From CANKHA01 sp963750965 (lineage in GTDB: Bacteria; Pseudomonadota; Alphaproteobacteria; Rhizobiales; Xanthobacteraceae), in assembly GCA_963750965.1 (NCBI GenBank), contig CAVVSK010000002.1, positions 1-64,000 of the forward strand: DNA of 64,000 bases, written 5' to 3'. The position numbers were made by a program, and so were the translations under genes. Shown piece by piece: positions 17,097-26,298 of the stretch (within the stretch, counting starts at the first letter, position 1; every line of letters begins with the position of its first letter). Under the pieces are notes generated by a model. That model made no database searches, was not told where the DNA came from, and saw only the letters and a list, made by a program, of their open reading frames with translations.

Positions 17097-18515
17097 TCAA
17101 ACCATCAGCGTTCGGCGGTGGTGCCCATGCATGAGCACGTCGCGGATAATCTCCAAACCGCGCTCGAGGCTGCTCGACGCGCGAAAGCCGCCCAGGCAAA
17201 TGCGTAATGCTGCGGGCGCGCGCGACTTCCCGATAACAAAGCTATCGCTGGAATTGATAGCGACATTCCGCTTTAGGCATTCGGAAATAAATTCGTCCTG
17301 ACGCCACTGTTCGGGAAGCGACAACCATATGTGGAAGGCTGATTCGTGGGATTGGTACACAAACTGCCCAAGAATTTCGCGAACCAAGTTCTGGCGCTGC
17401 TTAGCCACCCTACGGTGATCTTCGATAACGCGTACCGCCGTTCCGTCGGTCATCCACATCGACGCCACTTCCGCCATGAACGGCGCAGGGATCCAGGTGG
17501 TCGCTTGCACCGTCGTATAAAGCTGATGGACCACGCCTGGCGGCGCGACGATGTAACCGACCCGAATGCCGGTACCGATCGTTTTTGATGTACCGGTCAG
17601 ATAAAAACTACGTTCGGGAATCAGCGCAGAGATCGGAGTCGTGGGTTTATTTGGAAGGAACGCGTAAATGTCGTCCTCGATTAACGTGACGCCGTATCGT
17701 TCAACGATTTCCGCAATCTTGTTGCGCCGCGCGACTGGCATGACAGCGGCGGTGGGATTATGAACCGTAGGCTGACAAAATAGAAATTTTGGTTTTTCCC
17801 GTCGGCATGTCTCTTCGAGAGAGTCTGGCAAAAGGCCGTGCTTGTCTATTGGGAGGCCTTTCAGGCGTAAGTGATACGTTTTCTCCAGGAGTCTGATGCC
17901 TGGATAGTTCAATTCCTCGCATAGAACGAGATCGCCTGGCGTGGATAACGCGCCAAGGATCACCGAAAGACCATGCTGCACGCCATTGCAGACCACTACC
18001 TGATCCGGGGACGCTGATAGTCCGGTTCGCCTAATCCAGTTCGCTCCGATCGTCCGAAACCGCAGGTCGCTAGCATTCGGAGGATAATCGAGCATTGCTG
18101 CAACGTTTGGTCGCTTCGACAGATACTCAAGCGTCTTGCAGAATTCCCCCACATAGCCATCGATAGGGAGCCGGTTATGGGTGAAATCCAGAAGCTCCTG
18201 GCCCTTGCTGTCACTCGCATGCCGATAGGGCATCGCAATTCCGGCAACGAATGTGCCGCGCCCAACCTCGGCCATGACAAGCCCGCGCCGTTCCGCCTCT
18301 GCGTAGGCACGGGTTACAGTCCCGACCGCAACATTCAATTTGTCAGCGAGACTCCGCTGCGGGGGCAGCCGGTCTCCCGGCAGAAGCGAGCCCTCTTCAA
18401 CCGCGCTGATGAGATTGTTGAGAATGTCCATGTACCGCACGCGGGAAGCCCCGACGCTCGGTATGAACTTGCGGACCCTATCCGCCTCGTCCGTGAACTG
18501 ACCTTTAGTGCTCAT
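17097..18515 (-). CDS. MocR-type transcriptional regulator (GntR domain plus aminotransferase domain)
   Basis: A 472-residue MocR regulator: winged-helix GntR domain at about 28-92 ('LPPQRSLADKLNVAVGTVTR') joined to a fold-type I aminotransferase-like domain. The PLP Lys is K311 in 'TGTSKTIGTG' and the ring-binding Asp lies in 'IEDDIYAF' near 281. Such proteins sense an amine, amino acid or PLP adduct and control nearby catabolic genes. It sits between the ABC operon and the prpF-prpD-hyuAB genes, and its own promoter carries the TGTA-N4-TACA motif described at 18600, found also before hyuB and the aminotransferase. Probably autoregulated; effector unknown. Confidence 0.93.
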   Translation of the reverse strand: MSTKGQFTDEADRVRKFIPSVGASRVRYMDILNNLISAVEEGSLLPGDRLPPQRSLADKLNVAVGTVTRAYAEAERRGLVMAEVGRGTFVAGIAMPYRHASDSKGQELLDFTHNRLPIDGYVGEFCKTLEYLSKRPNVAAMLDYPPNASDLRFRTIGANWIRRTGLSASPDQVVVCNGVQHGLSVILGALSTPGDLVLCEELNYPGIRLLEKTYHLRLKGLPIDKHGLLPDSLEETCRREKPKFLFCQPTVHNPTAAVMPVARRNKIAEIVERYGVTLIEDDIYAFLPNKPTTPISALIPERSFYLTGTSKTIGTGIRVGYIVAPPGVVHQLYTTVQATTWIPAPFMAEVASMWMTDGTAVRVIEDHRRVAKQRQNLVREILGQFVYQSHESAFHIWLSLPEQWRQDEFISECLKRNVAINSSDSFVIGKSRAPAALRICLGGFRASSSLERGLEIIRDVLMHGHHRRTLMV

Positions 18516-18599
18516 GGCGGATCAGCTCTGCCGTCGGCCGCTCGGGCAGGCGGCTGCTCGCCGAGTGCGACACCGATCATCGGAACATAGGAATAAAGT

Positions 18600-18632
18600 T
18601 AGGTCAATTTAAAAAGTGTATCAGTACACTTT
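18600..18632. promoter_or_regulatory. putative MocR operator, site 1 (mocR promoter)
   Basis: Read toward the MocR gene, the site is TGTACTGATACA, then seven bases, then AATTGACC followed by TAAC. It contains the perfect inverted repeat AAGTGTA-TCAG-TACACTT on the plus strand. A possible -35 (TTGCCA) and -10 (TTTTAA) 17 bases apart flank it, so a bound protein would block the promoter. The same motif with the same seven-base spacing occurs at 28385 and 29675. The link to the local MocR protein is inference. Confidence 0.65.
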
Positions 18633-18660
18633 GGCAAGAAATTCTAGTGGGATAATTCGT

Positions 18661-19776
18661 CTAACGAACATACACGTGTCCATCCAAGATGCGGCGGGCC
18701 GTGCGTACAACGGAAACCTTTCGTACAACCGGTTTTTCAGTAGCTGTATCAACTTCTACCTGTGCTTCGATAACACCACTCGGATGTCCCAGCCGCACGG
18801 TACCGTTCTCACCAGTCCCCCGACGTGCGATTTCATGCACCACACTGCCTTGAATCAAGGCAGCAACGGTCGCGCAGACCGTTTCGGAAACACCGATCGC
18901 CTTATGGACGGAGCCCATGAAAATTTCTCGGCACCAAAAATCCATGCTGTCTGATGATATCGATTTGCCTGATCCATAAGCCTTGTAGTCGGAGGGCGCG
19001 GCTACCAGGGCCACTGATGGGACGCTCGCACTTATGGCCTTCCCGTTCTTCACCAGTCCCAGGTATTCAGCGCCTTGAACACGAATGCGGTCCAACAGTT
19101 CAAGGAGATCTCCGCGCGCGTTGATTTCGTCAACGCTATCGCTCGTGGAAACTCCAAAATCTTCGGCGCGCACGAAAAGCAGCGGATTTCCCACGTCTAG
19201 AATGGTGGCGGTGACCGGCCCCGCACCCTGCAGCTGGACAGTTCTACCTGCGGGTAGCAATCTGCCGCTGATACTGCCAGCGGTGTCGGCAAAGTCGAGA
19301 TGAATGGGAGCTGCAGTGCCTGGAACACCGGCAAGCTCGACGTTTCCATCATCGGCCGCACGCCCATCTTTGACCATCACTTCCGCTTTGATGATACGCT
19401 TGGTGTTCGTATTGTGGATACGAACGACGGTTCGCGGTTCCGTTGCGGTGACAAAACCCTCGTCGACCGCATAAGCAGCAACGGCAGAAGTGACGTTGCC
19501 GCAATAACCGCTGTAGTCAACGATCGGTTGTTCAATCAGCACATCAGCAAAGGTATAGTCGATATCCGCATCCGGGCGGCTCGGAGGCCCGATGAGCGCA
19601 AGCTTGCTCGTCAATGGGTCTGCCCCCGCAAGGCCATCGATCTGCCGGCGGTCAGGACTGCCGAAAATCTTCAGGATAATGCTGTCCCGGGTTGCAGGGT
19701 CGGCTGGAAGAGTATCGGCCCTCAGAATTATGCCCTTGCTAGTACCGCCCCTCATGATCGTGCACGGTACTTTCAC
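18661..19776 (-). CDS. prpF: PrpF-family isomerase
   Basis: A 371-residue PrpF protein of the diaminopimelate-epimerase fold. Characterised relatives move a double bond in branched unsaturated acids (methylaconitate isomerase, methylitaconate delta-isomerase, oxalomesaconate tautomerase). Signature segments: 'IMRGGTSKG', 'SPDRRQIDGLAGADPLTSK', the Cys segment 'SGYCGNVTSAVA', and 'LGHPSGVIEAQVEV'. The ATG overlaps the stop of the upstream MmgE/PrpD gene by ATGA. Last gene of the hyuB-hyuA-prpD-prpD-prpD-prpF string. A second PrpF is at 39508. The exact substrate is unknown, so the symbol marks the family only. Confidence 0.9.
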   Translation of the reverse strand: MKVPCTIMRGGTSKGIILRADTLPADPATRDSIILKIFGSPDRRQIDGLAGADPLTSKLALIGPPSRPDADIDYTFADVLIEQPIVDYSGYCGNVTSAVAAYAVDEGFVTATEPRTVVRIHNTNTKRIIKAEVMVKDGRAADDGNVELAGVPGTAAPIHLDFADTAGSISGRLLPAGRTVQLQGAGPVTATILDVGNPLLFVRAEDFGVSTSDSVDEINARGDLLELLDRIRVQGAEYLGLVKNGKAISASVPSVALVAAPSDYKAYGSGKSISSDSMDFWCREIFMGSVHKAIGVSETVCATVAALIQGSVVHEIARRGTGENGTVRLGHPSGVIEAQVEVDTATEKPVVRKVSVVRTARRILDGHVYVR

Positions 19777-21143
19777 GATACACCTCTCGTTTTGAGTATC
19801 GAGTGCAATCTCGGAAGGGGATCGGCCTGCTCTTCCAGATCCTCCACCCAGTGCATCAGATCATCAACGGTGCGTTCGGGAAACTCGCCGTATCTGATGC
19901 ACGCCCGCGCTTTCTCGTAGAGTTCGCCATCACTGAGAGGGTTTCCCGGCTCCCCTTTCATGACTTTAACCGTCTGCTCCAGCGTCGCGCCGGACTGGAG
20001 CTTCAACCGCAAGGTGACTGCCCCATAACGAGTACCCTCGACCGGCTTGACCGCTATCCGACGTGCAAGTTCGTAGATCCGCTCTTCTCGCACGGCAGAC
20101 AAGGAGAATTCAGCGAGACCTACTTTACCCCTTAACAGTGCAGAGGCGACCGTGTACGGCACGCTGAACTGAGCGCTCACGGACGGATTGGGACTGTCCG
20201 CCGAATAGGGCCGCCCGACATAGTCGTATGTTTCAGCCGGCAGGGTCACTTCGGCTTCCTGAATATACTCAGGTTTTTGCATGCTGCCGCGCTCGCCGAC
20301 GATGAGGAGCGCAGCATCGATTGCGGCGTGGCAAAATCGGCAGCAGGGATATGGCTTCATGCTTCCAAAGTCGCCAAGGAAGCGAGCGCCCAGTTGCTCG
20401 GTCAAGATAGCCGCGTCGTATTCTCCGGCTTCATAGAGCGGAAAGAATCCGAAGGTCCCTTCCAAAATTTCCCGAGCGCCGGTAATTCCTGCACGCGCAA
20501 GTAGAACGGCCTCGATGGCGGCCCGAGCGGCAAAACCCGGTTGCAGGCGCTTTGTAAGACTTGCATCGACCACGGCTTGGAAGTTTCCGGCTACCAAGCT
20601 GTAGGCAATCCCCGCCGCATTGTGCAGCTCCACGCCGGTACATCCTGCAAGGCGGCCGGCAGCCAACGTACCCGCCAAATTGCCGCAGGTCGAAGTCGGC
20701 TGCCACCCTCGATAGACTTTGATCGCAGAGCTAAGCCGGTAGCTGATATCGACACCAATTGCTGTGGCGGCAATGATGTCGAGGCCTGAAACCGGCTTAT
20801 TTATTTCGGCGGCTACAAGCACTGCGGGAAACACCACCGCATAGGCATGAACGTCTGCCGGTTCGTAGGTGTCATCGAATTCGACCGCGTGCGCCATCAT
20901 GCTGTTCACCATCGCCGCATAGGGCGCTGGTGCCCTTTGGCCTCCGGTTACAAGAGCGTCAGGTTCGCCATTCCAGTTTCTGACATATTTCTGAACGGCA
21001 GCGCACCCCTCTGCGCGGCTTCCCGCAATCATCACCGCGAGCGTATCAAAGATGAATCGTTTGGTGATCGCGAGCGTTGTTGCTGGTAGCGATTCAGATC
21101 GAAAAGAGTGGGCATGCCCAACGATCGGATAAATTGCGTCCAT
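19773..21143 (-). CDS. MmgE/PrpD family protein 2
   Basis: A 456-residue MmgE/PrpD protein with the active-site segment 'MMAHAVEFDDTYEP' and the unusual follow-up 'ADVHAYAVVFPA' in place of 'HPG'. Also 'LTKRLQPGFAAR' and 'KPYPCCRFCHAAIDA'. It is the counterpart of copy 7 (52811), which shares 'HAYAVVFPA', 'YRGWxPTS' and 'LYEAGEY'. Both copies sit directly downstream of a partner MmgE/PrpD gene (3 and 8), here seven bases apart. ATGA overlap with prpF downstream. The conserved tandem suggests that the two proteins work together. Confidence 0.92.
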   Translation of the reverse strand: MDAIYPIVGHAHSFRSESLPATTLAITKRFIFDTLAVMIAGSRAEGCAAVQKYVRNWNGEPDALVTGGQRAPAPYAAMVNSMMAHAVEFDDTYEPADVHAYAVVFPAVLVAAEINKPVSGLDIIAATAIGVDISYRLSSAIKVYRGWQPTSTCGNLAGTLAAGRLAGCTGVELHNAAGIAYSLVAGNFQAVVDASLTKRLQPGFAARAAIEAVLLARAGITGAREILEGTFGFFPLYEAGEYDAAILTEQLGARFLGDFGSMKPYPCCRFCHAAIDAALLIVGERGSMQKPEYIQEAEVTLPAETYDYVGRPYSADSPNPSVSAQFSVPYTVASALLRGKVGLAEFSLSAVREERIYELARRIAVKPVEGTRYGAVTLRLKLQSGATLEQTVKVMKGEPGNPLSDGELYEKARACIRYGEFPERTVDDLMHWVEDLEEQADPLPRLHSILKTRGVS

Positions 21144-21150
21144 ATCGGAC

Positions 21151-22590
21151 CTAGGGCGTCAATAAGGCTGTGAGCTTACTTAACTGGGGTAAATTGTTCA
21201 GACTTTTTCCATAGGCGATGATGCTATCGGCGCGGCCGCTGTAGTGGGAAGCGGAATTCAGGAGCGCCCTAATTTTCGAGATGACTTCCCGCTCGTATAG
21301 ATCCGGATTTTGCTGATATCGCGGATTTTCCGGGTCACCTGAAGGCAGATCGGCATACTCGGAATATTCCTTGCCATCATTCATCCTGAACGTCACGGTC
21401 GTTGGATATCGGAGTGGGTACTGCTTTTCGTATTCATCGTCCGGTGTGCCTTTGATACGTAAAGCCATGGCTAGCGTGTCCGAATCGTGGATGGTTTCGT
21501 CCGTGAAATGCTGTGGCATTGGACTGCCGTGAAAAATCGAAGTTGCAATGATGTAAGGGATACTGAACTGGGCATCGACAATGGTCTGCGGCCGATAGCG
21601 TCGTGCTTCCGGCTGAAACAGCTTTTCATAAGCCGTCGTATGAATCCTGACGACGACTTCGGAAACGTTCTGAGGCCGAATGTCGTGCTTTGTGATTGCG
21701 GCTAGAGCCGCATCAACGACCTGATGGGAAAATCGGCAACACGCATAGGGCTTGAAGCTCGTCCCGTGTCCTCGATACGTCTTTCCCAACCCTTCAAGAA
21801 TAGTGCCTGCATCCCACTTGCGGTCGTAGGAGAATGCTTTGAGAAATCCCTGCTGGCCTTCGATGATAGTGCTCGGCCCTGTAAAGCCGCCATCTGCAAG
21901 GAGCACGGCGAGAATTCCGGCCTCTGCTGATTTTCCAGGATGTAGACGCTTGATCCATGAACCATCGGTGGCCCACTCGCCCAGACCGGCCGCCTGGGTG
22001 CCGGCGATACCGAATGCGGTAACGAGCTTCTTCTCGTTCAGGCCTAAAATGCGCCCGGCGGCAGCTGCCGCTCCGAATACACCGCAGGTACCGGTCGAAT
22101 GGAAACCTTCATAATATTGCTGGCCGAGAAAGGCGTCGCCGATCCGAGTCATCACCTCGTATCCGGCGATCACTCCTTCCAGGAAGACTTTTCCGCTCGT
22201 TCCCAAATACTCGGCCATCGCAAGTGCAGCGGGGACGACGACGGTACCGGGATGCAAAACCGACGTGCGATGGTCGTCATCGAGTTCCACTGCGTGCGAA
22301 ATCGTGCCATTCGCAAGCGCTGCCAAAGCCGGCGATGTACGGATGGGCCAGCCAATTACCGAGCACGACGGATTGCCACCTAGCTTGTCAACTACGTCGG
22401 CAATGATTTGGCTTGACCGCATATTGGCGCCGGCCAAGGCAACCACAAGTGTGTCAAGCGCATAAAGTTTTGCGCGATGAACGACCTCTTGCGGAACGTT
22501 ATCCAGGTCACACCTTGCCACAAAGTGTGCGAGCGATTGAGTTATGGTCTCTCCGGCGTTGCCAGCTACATTGGGTTGTGATTGCTTCAT
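21151..22590 (-). CDS. MmgE/PrpD family protein 3
   Basis: A 479-residue MmgE/PrpD protein with 'ISHAVELDDDHRTSVLHPG', 'GSWIKRLHPGKSAEAG' and 'FKPYACCRFSHQVVDAAL'. Copy 8 (54194) has nearly the same segments and is its clear counterpart. I start at 22590, where the ATG overlaps the stop of a 52-codon micro-ORF; 24 more codons are open upstream but lack a ribosome site. Upstream partner of copy 2 in a tandem that also exists in block B (8 then 7). Confidence 0.92.
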   Translation of the reverse strand: MKQSQPNVAGNAGETITQSLAHFVARCDLDNVPQEVVHRAKLYALDTLVVALAGANMRSSQIIADVVDKLGGNPSCSVIGWPIRTSPALAALANGTISHAVELDDDHRTSVLHPGTVVVPAALAMAEYLGTSGKVFLEGVIAGYEVMTRIGDAFLGQQYYEGFHSTGTCGVFGAAAAAGRILGLNEKKLVTAFGIAGTQAAGLGEWATDGSWIKRLHPGKSAEAGILAVLLADGGFTGPSTIIEGQQGFLKAFSYDRKWDAGTILEGLGKTYRGHGTSFKPYACCRFSHQVVDAALAAITKHDIRPQNVSEVVVRIHTTAYEKLFQPEARRYRPQTIVDAQFSIPYIIATSIFHGSPMPQHFTDETIHDSDTLAMALRIKGTPDDEYEKQYPLRYPTTVTFRMNDGKEYSEYADLPSGDPENPRYQQNPDLYEREVISKIRALLNSASHYSGRADSIIAYGKSLNNLPQLSKLTALLTP

Positions 22591-22745
22591 GACGGAGCCG
22601 CGCCAGAGAGACGCACCGCCATCCGGCGCGCGCCAATATTGAAGCGCCGCAAACGTAAGCACGCGAGCTCGAAAACATGCGGCGGCATCTCGACGCGACG
22701 TGCGCTGCTGACAGAGTCGCTCAGGATGCGGGTTTGTGCCGACAT
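22587..22745 (-). CDS. 52-residue micro-ORF coupled to MmgE/PrpD 3
   Basis: An ORF starting ATG at 22745, 15 bases after the stop of MmgE/PrpD 4, and ending in ATGA with the start of MmgE/PrpD 3. It begins 'MSAQTRILSDSVSS' and ends 'RRMAVRLSGAAPS'. I do not recognise a family. It is Arg-rich without a signal peptide or membrane span. Its position matches three other micro-ORFs in block B, two of which are deletion relics of larger enzymes. It may be a similar relic kept for translational coupling, or a chance frame. Confidence 0.4.
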   Translation of the reverse strand: MSAQTRILSDSVSSARRVEMPPHVFELACLRLRRFNIGARRMAVRLSGAAPS

Positions 22746-22760
22746 ATGTCTCTGAAGCTG

Positions 22761-24152
22761 TTAATTTGGTTTCAGCACTAGGAGCGGGAGCAAATCCCGA
22801 AAATGCTCAAGTTGTTCGAGGCGGTCGCACGCTTCGATTATCCGGTCGACTTGCGCCGGCTCCATTATCCCTTCCGTGCAAATCAGGAATTTCTCGCGGA
22901 TATCATTTTCGTTCATCGGCTTTTCTGCTGAGCCCTTAAGTTCCTCCGGCCAGATGCGCTTGCGATAGACAGCTCCCCCCTTCGTCCGGATCTCCACTTC
23001 AGCGGCGCCAATCTTAAGATCGAATTGGGGGTCGTGCAGCAGCTGCACGCGATTGATCATGTTGTGGACGGCAGGATCTGCATATTTTTCCGGGCGGTAG
23101 CTCTTTGGCGATACACCGCCATCCAGAATGGTCACCGCCGCAAGAAAATAGGAGCTGTGATCGGCGCTTTCCTTGTTGCGCGGAAACTTCTTGATCGGAT
23201 CTCCGGTATGAAACACCGTTCGCTTGTTGGTTCTAATTATCACTTGATCGACGTCGCCGGACTTTAATCCATTTTCGCGCATTATCGCTTGAGTAGCCGT
23301 CAAATGTCCGTGCGTCGTCGCTTCGGCACAAATGTATTTCGTAACGGTTTCAAGAATAAAGGGTCGATTGCGCTCACCCTTGAGCGCGAACTTGTCGGGG
23401 CTTCCCAACACGACTTGTGCGAAGCCCTTATTCCCTTCAACGATCCGTTCGGGCCCGGTGAGGCCGCGGCGGGCCAGCATCACGGCAACCAAACCCCGTT
23501 CGGCGCACATGCCGTCGACGATGTTCTTCGTCATGACATATTCTTCGCCCTCAGCATCGAGTATGCCGAGCGACAAAGACACCGACCCACCGATACCCAT
23601 GGCGTGTACGAGTTGCTCGCGGGAAAGGCCGAATAGCCTTCCTGCCATAGCCGCCCCGGCATAGGCGAGAATGGCGGCGTGATGGAAACCGCGCACCTCG
23701 AGCGAGGTCTTGAAAGATTCGAGCATCCGCCCGATCACTTCATATCCGGCGATCATTGACTCGAGGAATTGCTTGCCAGAGGCGTCCGTCATTTCCGCCG
23801 CCGCCATCGCGACCGGAAGCGATCCACTTGGATGGGCGGACACAACATCGCCGGTACCAACGGCTATCTCGATGTCGTCGTTGTAATCCAGGAACCGCAA
23901 CATGCCCTGATTGGCGATGACGGCAGAGCGCGCGGAAACGCGTGCAGTTTCTCCGATCAATGTGGCTTCGGGTGGCCCCCCCATATCATGTGCCGCCTGG
24001 CGGCAGGATATCCCCGTCGGGCTGTGAAACCCCCCCAGAATGCAGGCAAGGCTGTCTATGAAGACCCGCTTGGCATGCTTCACAGCCTCTTCAGGCAATT
24101 GATCGTATTCGATACGGAGAGCGACATCGGCGAGATTTCCCGTCACTGACAT
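22761..24152 (-). CDS. MmgE/PrpD family protein 4
   Basis: A 463-residue MmgE/PrpD protein of the 'LDYND' subgroup: 'GMLRFLDYNDDIE', then 'AHPSGSLPVAMAAAE', 'GILDAEGEEYVMTKNIVDG' and a long 'EATTHGHLTATQA' segment. Copy 6 (41691) matches it segment by segment. AAGGAT lies before the ATG. It follows hyuA by 49 bases in the operon. Subgroup members keep Asp-Asn-Asp rather than the (E/D)xDD motif of copies 2, 3, 5 and 7-10, so a different reaction is likely. Confidence 0.92.
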   Translation of the reverse strand: MSVTGNLADVALRIEYDQLPEEAVKHAKRVFIDSLACILGGFHSPTGISCRQAAHDMGGPPEATLIGETARVSARSAVIANQGMLRFLDYNDDIEIAVGTGDVVSAHPSGSLPVAMAAAEMTDASGKQFLESMIAGYEVIGRMLESFKTSLEVRGFHHAAILAYAGAAMAGRLFGLSREQLVHAMGIGGSVSLSLGILDAEGEEYVMTKNIVDGMCAERGLVAVMLARRGLTGPERIVEGNKGFAQVVLGSPDKFALKGERNRPFILETVTKYICAEATTHGHLTATQAIMRENGLKSGDVDQVIIRTNKRTVFHTGDPIKKFPRNKESADHSSYFLAAVTILDGGVSPKSYRPEKYADPAVHNMINRVQLLHDPQFDLKIGAAEVEIRTKGGAVYRKRIWPEELKGSAEKPMNENDIREKFLICTEGIMEPAQVDRIIEACDRLEQLEHFRDLLPLLVLKPN

Positions 24153-24201
24153 AGCAAAACCATCCTTATTCTATGCAGTATGCAATCTTTGTCCTTGATA
24201 C

Positions 24202-26247
24202 TCAGGTTTCCCGATCGATGCGCAGGCTATCAAACTCGTCACGTCGGAACGTCCATCCTGGCGGTACGACTGTTGTCGCGCTGGATTCCTCGATGACCGC
24301 CGGTCCGAACATTTTTTCGTCTGGTCTTAGCAGGTCCCGGTCATAGATCGGGACGTGCTCTATTGGCTTATCGAAAAAGACCATGCGTCGATTGATGAGC
24401 GCGTCGCCGGGTTTGGTGGGGTTCCTGATCGCCGGCTTCACCGTCTGAGCTGCACCGACAAGGCGCAGGTTCACGATCTCGGCTTCCTGGTCGGTATTCG
24501 CATGACCGTATAAGCTCGCATAGATTCGATGAAAACAGTCCATTAACTTCGCGGCATCCGGCTTGTCGTCCTGCGTATCCTCTGATGTCAGAGGAACACT
24601 GACCTCGAAGGCTTGGCCCCGATAGCGCATATCGACCGATGCCGAATAAGCAATAACATTGTCGCTGAACCCCTCGGCGACGAGACGCGAGCGCGCTTCT
24701 TTCCGCATCTTGCCTATCGCGCTCGCAATTCGTGGCATGGCTTCCGGGCGATTATGCTCGAGCATCGTCTCAACTAGATCGTGTCGTATGTCGCTGGTCA
24801 GAAGCCCGAGAGCCGAAAAATTCCCGGCGAACGGCGGCACCAGAACGGACGGAATGTGCAATTCCTCCGCCACCTCCACGGCGTGCATGGGACCAGCTCC
24901 GCCAAACGCAACAAGCACGCATTCTCTCGGATCGTGACCGCGTGAAATAGAAATCTCGCGGATCGAAGCGACCATTTTGGTGATTGCAATTTTGACGATA
25001 CCGGCCGCCATCTGAAATTCATTGCGCATGCCAAGCTGCTTGGCGAGCGAACGAATAGCGGAACGTACGGATTCGATAGAAGGGGTGATCTTCCCTCCCA
25101 ACGGTTTGCTGAGCGCGAGCCGCTGAAGCATCAGATTGGCATCCGTAACTGTCACTTCGGAGCCGCCGCGCCCATAACATATGGGCCCGGGGTTCGATCC
25201 CGCGCTTCGCGGCCCAACGCGCAACTGCCCGTGCGGATCAACCTCCGCAATGCTGCCTCCACCGGCGCCCACTGTGTTGATGTCGACCTGGGGAATCTTC
25301 AAGGGCAAGCCACCAACGACGTTGTCGACCCCGACGCGCGGTCGCAGTTCACGGATCATCGCGACGTCCGTGCTAGTGCCTCCCATGTCACACGTTATGA
25401 GATTTGAAAGTCCTGACGCGCGACCGATCAAAACCGAAGCGCTCACGCCGCCGGCAGGGCCCGACAACACAGTCTGCACTGGGAATTGTTTAGCACGTGT
25501 CGCCGACATAATGCCGCCGCTGGAAGCCATCACAAACAGGCGGCGCTGCGCATCGCGAGCGGTGAGATTTTCCTCTAACTCTGACAGATAACTTTCCATC
25601 AGCGGACTGATATAGGCATTAAGAACTGTCGTAGAGAGGCGTTCGAATTCTCGATATTCGGATACGACTTCATGCGACAGGGAGATACTGACCCGTGGAA
25701 ATCGTTTACGTAGGATGTCACGGGTCTTTTTTTCGTGCTCCGGATTCACATAACTGTGGAGATAACAAACGGCGACGGCCGCCACGTCGGCGTTCTTAAG
25801 CTGCTTAATCGACGCGCCAAGCTTCTTTTCGTCCAGCGGGATGAGAACTTCGCCCGAGGCGAGCATTCGCTCCACAACATCATGTCTAAACGGTCGCGGG
25901 ACGAGCGAAGGGGGCCGTCTGAACCGCAAGCTAAACATGGTATCCGGCGCCATACGACGTGTTCTTCCGATCTCAAGAAGATCGCGGAAGCCCTGGGTCA
26001 CTAGCAACGCCGTCTTGGCTCCACGCCGCTCCAGAATTGCATTGGTACCGATGGTGGTCCCGTGCACGAGGCGTCCGATGCTGTCGTGGCTGATGCCTAG
26101 TTCTGCGAGACAGGCGAGAACACTCTCGCTCTCGTCGCCGCGAATTGTGAACGCCTTAGCCGCTCGCAGGACCCCCGTGTTTGCATCCAGCGCGACAACA
26201 TCGGTAAACGTGCCGCCAATATCGATCCCTATAACGTTCATCGTCAT
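24202..26247 (-). CDS. hyuA: N-methylhydantoinase/5-oxoprolinase subunit A
   Basis: A 681-residue HyuA protein, the ATP-binding subunit of the ATP-dependent cyclic-amide hydrolase family (N-methylhydantoinase, 5-oxoprolinase, acetophenone carboxylase). ATPase motifs: 'IGIDIGGTFTDVVA', 'VHGTTIGTNAILERRGA', 'CDMGGTSTDVAM' and 'SGPAGGVSA'; 'INTVGAGGGSIA' and 'ISRGHDPRECVLVAFGGAGP' follow. Pairs with hyuB 51 bases upstream. The gap between them holds the palindrome TTGATCGATCAA. It would open a lactam or hydantoin ring, or carboxylate a ketone, using ATP; the ligand-opening role is inference. Confidence 0.93.
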   Translation of the reverse strand: MTMNVIGIDIGGTFTDVVALDANTGVLRAAKAFTIRGDESESVLACLAELGISHDSIGRLVHGTTIGTNAILERRGAKTALLVTQGFRDLLEIGRTRRMAPDTMFSLRFRRPPSLVPRPFRHDVVERMLASGEVLIPLDEKKLGASIKQLKNADVAAVAVCYLHSYVNPEHEKKTRDILRKRFPRVSISLSHEVVSEYREFERLSTTVLNAYISPLMESYLSELEENLTARDAQRRLFVMASSGGIMSATRAKQFPVQTVLSGPAGGVSASVLIGRASGLSNLITCDMGGTSTDVAMIRELRPRVGVDNVVGGLPLKIPQVDINTVGAGGGSIAEVDPHGQLRVGPRSAGSNPGPICYGRGGSEVTVTDANLMLQRLALSKPLGGKITPSIESVRSAIRSLAKQLGMRNEFQMAAGIVKIAITKMVASIREISISRGHDPRECVLVAFGGAGPMHAVEVAEELHIPSVLVPPFAGNFSALGLLTSDIRHDLVETMLEHNRPEAMPRIASAIGKMRKEARSRLVAEGFSDNVIAYSASVDMRYRGQAFEVSVPLTSEDTQDDKPDAAKLMDCFHRIYASLYGHANTDQEAEIVNLRLVGAAQTVKPAIRNPTKPGDALINRRMVFFDKPIEHVPIYDRDLLRPDEKMFGPAVIEESSATTVVPPGWTFRRDEFDSLRIDRET

Positions 26248-26298
26248 TGTATTGATCGATCAAATAGGAGAATTGTCAGTGGATGAGTAAACCTGTCG